Shown here in pieces: positions 58,430 through 64,000 of a stretch of DNA of 64,000 nucleotides; the stretch's first letter is position 1, and the number at the start of each line of letters is the position of its first letter. Both the position numbers and the translations under genes were made by a program. The stretch lies in contig NC_088314.1 of assembly GCF_910592395.1 (NCBI RefSeq), forward strand, positions 11,906,001-11,970,000, read 5' to 3'. A model generated the notes under the pieces. The model made no database searches. It was not told the origin of the DNA and was given only the letters and a program-made list of their open reading frames with translations. The DNA is from Lineus longissimus. Its lineage: Eukaryota; Nemertea; Pilidiophora; Heteronemertea; Lineidae.

Positions 58430-60761
58430 TTTTTGACTGAGTTTGTGCCCAGTGCCAGCGTTTCCCCTATTTTTACCCCTTTTCGACTGAAAATAGAAAT
58501 AGACATTTCTTGGTGGGATACCTCTTTGCTGTTGGGGGTAACTGTTCCATATGATGTTTCTTGTATCCTCCAATAAGCCTTCACTTAGGTCATGCACTGG
58601 GACCCTTCCAACAGCTACATCATCCTCAGAATCCTCATCAGATGACTGGGGCGGAGGCTGATTTACCCTACATAGACCTCTCACAAGCGCGTTTTGGGAA
58701 TCATACAGTGTCATCTTCTTTTGGTATGATTTGATCTGGTAGAGAACATGTGCATTATGAATTGAGATCTCCATCAGATAGAAGATGACCTTCTTGGTCC
58801 ACTTCATAGACTTCCTTGTACATGGGTAATATGAAATCATCTGGTCAACATTGTCAACTCCTGACATGTGTTGATTGTATTCAACGATACAAGCTGGCTT
58901 CTGAACTCTCTCCATCTGACCATTACCATGTTTCATCCTCCTTGTAACTTCTTCAGTTGAAGCATCATGTCTAGTGCTAAGACATTTCACTGCCTTTTTG
59001 TCTTTCCAAGTCAACACCATAACTTTTCCATTGTCCCTTGACACGATATCCCCAACTTCCATCCTCGGTCCACCAGTCTGACCTGACCTCCTAAATATGT
59101 CTGGTTCACCCCTATTAGCTCTGAATGTACCATCAGTTCCTCACTGAGCTCAACACTATTGTAGAAATTGTCCATGTAGAGAATACCACTTGTTCAAAAG
59201 CACAGGTGTTAGAAGACCAAGGACAGTTTCACGAAGAGTATGGCCAATGCCATGGTACAGATCCAAATTCCAACAATATGCATTGCCAGAACATGCCAGA
59301 ATGTAGCTCTTTATTCCATATTTTATTGGCTTGTCCTTGTTGTTTACCCTAAAGGCTAACCTACCCCTCCACTTCAACATTCCCTCATCAATAGAAATAA
59401 ATTAGTTTGGGATGTACAAGTCGTGCCACTTTCCGATGAGATAATCATAAACTGGTCTAATCTTATAAAGTCTATCAGTGCAATAGCAGGCCTAGCTTCA
59501 TTGTCATTGAAGTGAAAGAACTTATTGATTAGCTGGTATCTATTCCTTGGCATACTTTCATTGAAGAAAGGGGTTGCAAGGACCTTGTCACTACTCCAAT
59601 AGTGATAGAGGTGTCCTTTCTTATCAATGAGACCAGTAAGAATGGTCAGTCCGAGGAACACCTCCATATCTTCTACGGTCTTCTTCTTTTTTTCTTCTTT
59701 TCAATACTGGAACACAGTCTATAGAGACTTTTACGTCTAGGCGCATGTGTTTAAAATCTTTGTCATTGGTAAAAGGTGCTGGTGTTAAAATCGCAGTTGG
59801 ATAAAAGGTAGTTCAAGGTGCAGGATAAAAACATTCGATCACGTGGCCTGGCTATGGTTGGACTGGCTCCCTCAGCAGGTTGTGCCTGAAGGAGTCAAGG
59901 GTCTTGGCAGAGACCGTGTTCTCGGGGAGGCTGTTCCAGTCTACAATCATTTGCGGGAAGACGGAGAACTTGTGGCCGTCGGTGGCGGTATGGACGCGCT
60001 GAAGGGTACTCGAGTGGGCGTGTTTTGAGAGTCTGGTGGCCCTGGCAAGGATGTGTTCGATTGTTACGTGGTAGTGCAGGATCTAGTACATCATGATTAC
60101 TCGGGATTGACGTCTTGTTTCCTCTAAGGTTACCCACCCAAGTGTTTGGAGCATATCAGTGACACTTGAGGTGTTGTTGTGTCGCCGGTCACATGCCTCC
60201 AATGCCTTGCATGATTGCTGTGGCAAAATACTGGTCACTGTATCTATTAGTCTCTCTTACAAGTATGTTCATGAGTTCATCATTAAAAAACAATCTAAAC
60301 CACTGCATGGCATCCTCAACATCTTTGATATTGTCCATAGCCAGCCGGGTAGGCCCATCATCACCCAAGAAGTCTTCCAAGACAGGTACTCTGTTAGCAG
60401 GACCCAACACATAATTATTTCTGTTCCTACCATGATTCCCAATGCCTATAGGTGCTCTACACCCCCTTCTTGCTTGTACACCACATGGAGCTACATTTTG
60501 GCGCCCCGCCCCATCATTTACTACACCCTCACTATCACCATCTGATGGCTGAATGTCCGAACCATGGTCACTATCCTGTGCTACAATATCGTCTTCATCA
60601 CTTCCAACATCATTATCGGCAACAAAGTCATCCTCACCTACTATACTTTGATCTTCATCAGAACTTTCATCAAGTTCATTCCATTCAGAATCAGAATCGG
60701 GGATAATTTCGGTCACTTCAGCCGCTGAAAGTTTCTTTCCACGAGCTCTTGCCGTAGCCAT
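58430..60761 (-). pseudogene. piggyBac transposase, broken
   Basis: Starts MATARARGKK at 60761 with an acidic N-terminus (DSDSEWNELDESSDEDQS) and a helical segment to ~60195. After the retroelement insert it resumes at ~59690: TVEDMEVFLGL, YWSSDKVLATPFF, MPRNRYQLINKFFHFNDN, then (frameshift ~59400) FISIDEGMLKWRGRLAF, then (frameshift ~59170) the YMDN segment with the first catalytic Asp. The third part from ~59062 has MVLTWKDKKAV (second Asp region) and HMSGVDNVDQM (third Asp). No Cys-rich C-terminal domain is seen, and the frame runs into the terminal repeat without a stop. The family performs TTAA-specific cut-and-paste. Confidence 0.8.
59695..60195 (-). mobile_element. 5'-truncated non-LTR retrotransposon fragment (reverse transcriptase C-terminus)
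   Basis: An open segment at 59850-60195 encodes TLGWVTLE, ATDGHKFSVFPQMIVDWNSL and SAKTLDSFRHNLL. These are the characteristic C-terminal end of reverse transcriptases of CR1/RTE/Jockey-type non-LTR elements. One TAG interrupts it near 60090. A 3' untranslated stretch and an A/AAG-rich tail end near 59695. It splits the piggyBac transposase frame. Truncation at the 5' side is typical for target-primed insertion. Confidence 0.75.
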
Positions 60762-61023
60762 TGTGTCATACAATACATGGTGACCTAAATATAGTAGCAT
60801 ATTGGTCTATGTTCACTCGGTGTGCTCGGCAGGACTCATGGTGACGTAGCAAATGGGTGGGAAATTTGAATTTTCGTAGGGATACGGTGATTACCGTCTT
60901 ACGGCACCTAAACGAATACTACACAAAAACGGTAATTACCGTCTTTCGGCACCCAAGGTGTTAACATAAGTGATAATGAGGTCATCACTGACGAGATCAT
61001 AACTGTTGAGGAAATCATTCCAT

Positions 61024-61815
61024 TTAAGGAAAAGAAGTGTTAGGTTTAACAAAAATACTATTACTAGAACTTTTATCTTGTTTCTTTGTTTCATTAATAG
61101 TCGGTTCCTTAACTACATATTTTTTATTAATTTTCTTAACAAAAGGACTGAAGTAAATTAAACCTTCCAAAATAACTACACCTACACCTACATAGAGGTA
61201 GGTTGCACTAGATATTGAACTTCTAGTAGATTTTTCTTTATTACTAGTAATAGTACTTATCTCTTCTTCAGGTTGTGATTTAGGTTCTTTGAATGTTGTC
61301 TTTTCTTTTTTATTTCTCTTAAATTCCTGAGACCTTTTACCCAACACTCTAGACCATGCTAATTGTTGATCAGTTCTAACCTTCTTAGGTACTTTCGGTT
61401 TAGTATCATCTGTATTACTTGTAACTTTAGTTATGTTATCACTCTGGATTAATGTTACTGGAATTAATTAGGTCACTATTAGAGTCACTATTTGTGTCAT
61501 TGTCATCATCAATCTTTGGACTTTCATGTCCTAATGATTCCCCATGACAGTTACCTAATGTTATGAGGGTAGTTGAGGCAGTTCTTCCTCAACATCAACA
61601 GGTCAGAGCAACTTTGTTAATTTAGTGTAAGCCTTAAGTACTGTCTTACCTAAAGAATTGTTAAGTCTAGCAGACATCTTTGTTTGGTAGAGTCTATGAT
61701 ATTTAATGATTTCCTTCTCTGGCATAACATCTAATTCATTAAATGTTAGTTGTTTGTTAAGGAAATCCTTACTTTTACCTGTTGCAACTAAAACTTCTAG
61801 GTCTTGTTTGGTTTA
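61024..61815 (-). pseudogene. Virus-like acidic protein with C-terminal membrane segment, broken
   Basis: Reading from ~61815: a helical region (YHRLYQTKMSARLNNSLGK), TGA in the KLL/PVDVEEE region, an acidic Asn/Asp/Ser linker (DDNDTNSDSNSD), a frameshift near 61440-61480, a basic segment (PKVPKKVRTDQQLAWSR), and a Lys/Glu-rich linker. The 107-residue C-terminal frame has one hydrophobic segment (YLYVGVGVVILEGLIYF) followed by basic residues. Proteins of this layout occur in Polinton-like elements, to my recollection, but the function is unknown. It converges on gene copy 2 with a ~20-bp overlap. Confidence 0.4.
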
Positions 61816-63834
61816 AGGCCATTGTCAGTCAAGTAGTTAGAATTTAGTTGAGAGTTTGTTGAACCTAGTTGGCAACTAGAATTAACATGTGCTCCCTTTT
61901 TCTAGTTTTGGTGAGCAATCTTGCAGCAGAGTTTTTGGCGTTCTGTAGGGGAGAAACCTAACAACAGACTATTTTGGAAGTCAAGCCGGGGGTGACCAAT
62001 GCATTCAAAACTCTGGCACACGTGGCCCCGTCCAGATGCCTACGTATCTTCGTAAGTCTGTGGATATGGAAGTATAGTGATTTGACTGTGTTTTACAGAC
62101 TGGACACCTAGAATAGGACCAGCAACTGATTCTTAATACTAGTGTAAACTGGGTAGTGTTTGCAACCATTTTCTGTTTGCAAATTTAGGGAAAACGCCAA
62201 CTTTGAACTTGTTAACATTTCAACTCTAATGCATTATAACCATTAAATTTTGACAACAAACGCGTAATTTAGTCTACGCCAAATGAAAAATGCCCAAGTT
62301 CGCAACACTGGGCTTTGAGAACAATACCCTGTTTACACTACAGTAACCTTGTCACAAATTAGGACTTTAATTTGTCATGTCACCAAGCCACTGAATACTA
62401 TCCTCATGCTTGGCTTCATTTCAATGAAAGAACTGAGAATGAGTTGTTGGCTAGCCTCAAGAAATTTGGATGCATGTTAAGTTGCAGCTTGGGTTATCTA
62501 ATTTAGAAAATATTCTTTGATTTCAGTGACAAGGTAAGCTGGCCTGCCGGTGACTTAAGTCAGGCTAGTTGCCCAACGCCAACAGAGCACCCATATGATA
62601 AATCACCAACTTTCGAACCGCTTACTTTTTCAAGCAGCCAGGCTCTAGAAAATGTTTCAAGCCACAACATTAGTTTTAAAGGCGAGGAAAGATTAACGTT
62701 GTGGGTACCACTTCAATCAATGATGTCACTGGTGGGGTGTGCCACCAATAAAACTCAATTTGGACTGCATATCCGCGAAGCTAAAATGTACGCCCTCGAC
62801 AACTCAAGCAAATACTGTTACTATAAAAACTCACCGATCACTCTCTTGATCTTGATCCAGATTCCACTGCTCTAGGTTCGAGTCATTCCTGTTATGACTG
62901 GCTGGTCCTGCTATCCTCCGTGTCCAGCTACGGTTTTGTCGGTTTAACATATATACAACACATAAATCTTAGTCCATGGAACTTTGCGTAAAATCACGTC
63001 AACCGGCCAGGTTGCTTCAACAAATAAACCTCCACTTCCGAATCTCGATTATTTATGGTTGTGGCGCTCCATAGACCATTCACACGAATATATAAACTAC
63101 TCACGAACCACGCGCATTTTAAGGTTGCACTGCGGTTATTCAACTGAACTTATACACAAATGGTTGTCACTGTACAAACACGGCGAAAACGATATTCTAT
63201 ATACACTAAAAGTCCTTGATTAAGACATATAACGAAGACGCGATGAGCTAGCTCGCTTAATAAATAAAACGCGCTGACGGTCTCTAAAGGTGAAGGTTGT
63301 ACAACGCAACGCTCGAGGCACGCAAACTTGCTTACCGCGAAATCACTATGAAAAACGAGAATCTTCGATGACGATATCTGAACATGACAACTTCTACTTC
63401 CACGTTCAACGTCTTCCTTGCTATCTAATTTATCGATGTAACGAGATTGTCTCCCGAATTGAGCAATGTTAAGTCCCAAATCTGGCACTAATCGATGGAT
63501 CACACTCAAAATGAATCACCACTAAAACCGAAACATCCAGCACTCCCCCGTCTCATCAACTAGTTTCTTACTGGTCTCAGTCGCCAGTTTTGACTTCGCC
63601 GGAGCAGTCACCACAATACTTTTTACGCCACTGAGTGCGACAATAGCAACATGCATAATACCATGTAACATCAGCTGGGATTGTAGACTCCTTTTTAGTC
63701 CATTACAATACATCATCCTAAATCGTCCGTAGTGTAGGTGTGTGATACAGCCATGTGAAAGTGATAACGGAAAATTATTACACTCCAGGAATTGTATGCT
63801 TAGCAATGACAAAAACTATATTTTAAGTCCTTTT
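61816..63834. other. Intergenic, no recognised gene
   Basis: About 2 kb without firm coding signal. Minus-strand frames at 63150-63509 and 63522-63812 have no domain features. Confidence 0.5.
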
Positions 63835-64000
63835 TACCCCTCAGCCCAAATGGGCTAGAGGGGTACTGTCGTCCCGTGCGCCGTCCGTCTGGGTGGGTGG
63901 GCGGGCGGGCGTCTGCTACTTGGTTTCCGCCGATTTCTAGGAGACAGCTTTGACAATCAATTCAATTTTTGGTATATGCATTGGGGGTGACTAGAGGAAG
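63835..64000 (-). repeat. Hairpin-ended repeat, 3' terminus (cut by window edge)
   Basis: On the minus strand the sequence ends with GGACGGCGC-type tracts, then a hairpin (CCCCTCTAGCCCA...GGGCTGAGGGG) and an A-run at ~63835. This is the same plan as families A and B, in a distinct family. Confidence 0.6.

Larger units (their letters stand above)
58412..60960 (-). mobile_element. piggyBac-type DNA transposon (2549 bp)
   Basis: The ends CACCTTGGGTG and CACCCAAGGTG (11 bp perfect; about 13 of 14 with CG) are flanked by TTAA at 58408-58411 and 60961-60964. A subterminal repeat ACCGTCTTACGGCACC/ACCGTCTTTCGGCACC lies within the last 70 bp at the right. It encodes a broken transposase on the minus strand and contains a non-LTR retrotransposon fragment. 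Confidence 0.9.
55616..61043 (+). pseudogene. Virus-like gene copy 2 (possible minor capsid-like), split by two transposons
   Basis: Three pieces lie in one orientation: 55616-55692 (has NNKPSDI), 58225-58411 (has HVEDG and IKLQRYELNC) and 60965-61043 (acidic end, stop at 61041-61043). The order and residues parallel the copy at 50871-51500. The first gap is the family B element, the second is the piggyBac at TTAA. The third piece continues the frame of the second once one TTAA is counted. There is also a 1-nt frameshift near 58285. The 3' end overlaps the converging gene at 61024 by ~20 bp, the tight packing usual in small DNA viruses. Confidence 0.55.

Noticed and set aside
59895-60137. 80-codon minus-strand frame with NNRTHPCQ
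   Set aside because: It is an out-of-frame reading of the non-LTR reverse transcriptase C-terminus; the correct frame shows the conserved FPQMIVDWNSL segment.
62866-62900. GGTTCGAGTC resembling a tRNA T-arm
   Set aside because: No acceptor stem, anticodon arm or D-arm could be folded around it.

Overview
The window looks like nuclear DNA of a marine invertebrate animal, probably a deuterostome or lophotrochozoan, but I cannot name the species. The reasons are the sparse, intron-bearing coding sequence, the dominance of interspersed repeats, one animal-type C2H2 zinc-finger gene, and remnants of pogo, piggyBac, non-LTR and Polinton-like elements. No bacterial operons, rRNA, tRNA or CRISPR arrays were seen.

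Layout. 0-5.7 kb: copies of a ~1.13 kb repeat (called family A here), a foldback MITE and a 585-bp TA-flanked foldback. 5.9-9.1 kb (-): a long zinc-finger exon, the only clearly intact host coding region. 9.2-22.6 kb: more A copies, 95-bp, 146-bp and ~150-bp tandem arrays, and family B copy 1. 23.1-27.2 kb: a decayed Cys-rich multicopy gene beside an almost complete pogo-type transposon with 77-bp inverted ends. 27.3-46.5 kb: nested repeats (A, B, hAT-like, TTAA-type MITEs and a large inverted repeat). 47-50 kb: weak candidate exons. 50.9-61.8 kb: a cluster of decayed virus-like genes (protein-primed type B DNA polymerase C-terminus, deoxynucleoside kinase start, two copies of a possible minor-capsid-like gene, a membrane-anchored acidic protein), cut up by A, B and piggyBac insertions. 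62-64 kb: no recognisable gene.

The repeats have a common plan. Families A, B and several smaller ones start with a short palindrome followed by an arm that is repeated inverted at the 3' end. They end in a hairpin followed by an A-run, and several carry a GAC/GGAC simple repeat just before it. Where an empty site is visible (B copy 1) there is no target duplication and the insertion lies in an A-run. This fits non-autonomous Helentron-like (HINE/DINE) elements better than TIR transposons, although no Rep/helicase protein is present in the window. The ~300-bp internal units of family A each carry a cluster of nuclear-receptor half-sites, and many carry a very good CTCF-like core.

Several insertions can be dated relative to each other because empty paralogous sites are present in the same window: a 335-bp TTAA MITE inside B copy 2, 119-bp and 609-bp MITEs inside one A copy, a 956-bp insertion inside a hAT-like element, and a B element plus a piggyBac inside one virus-like gene. 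The piggyBac was itself hit by a non-LTR retrotransposon fragment.
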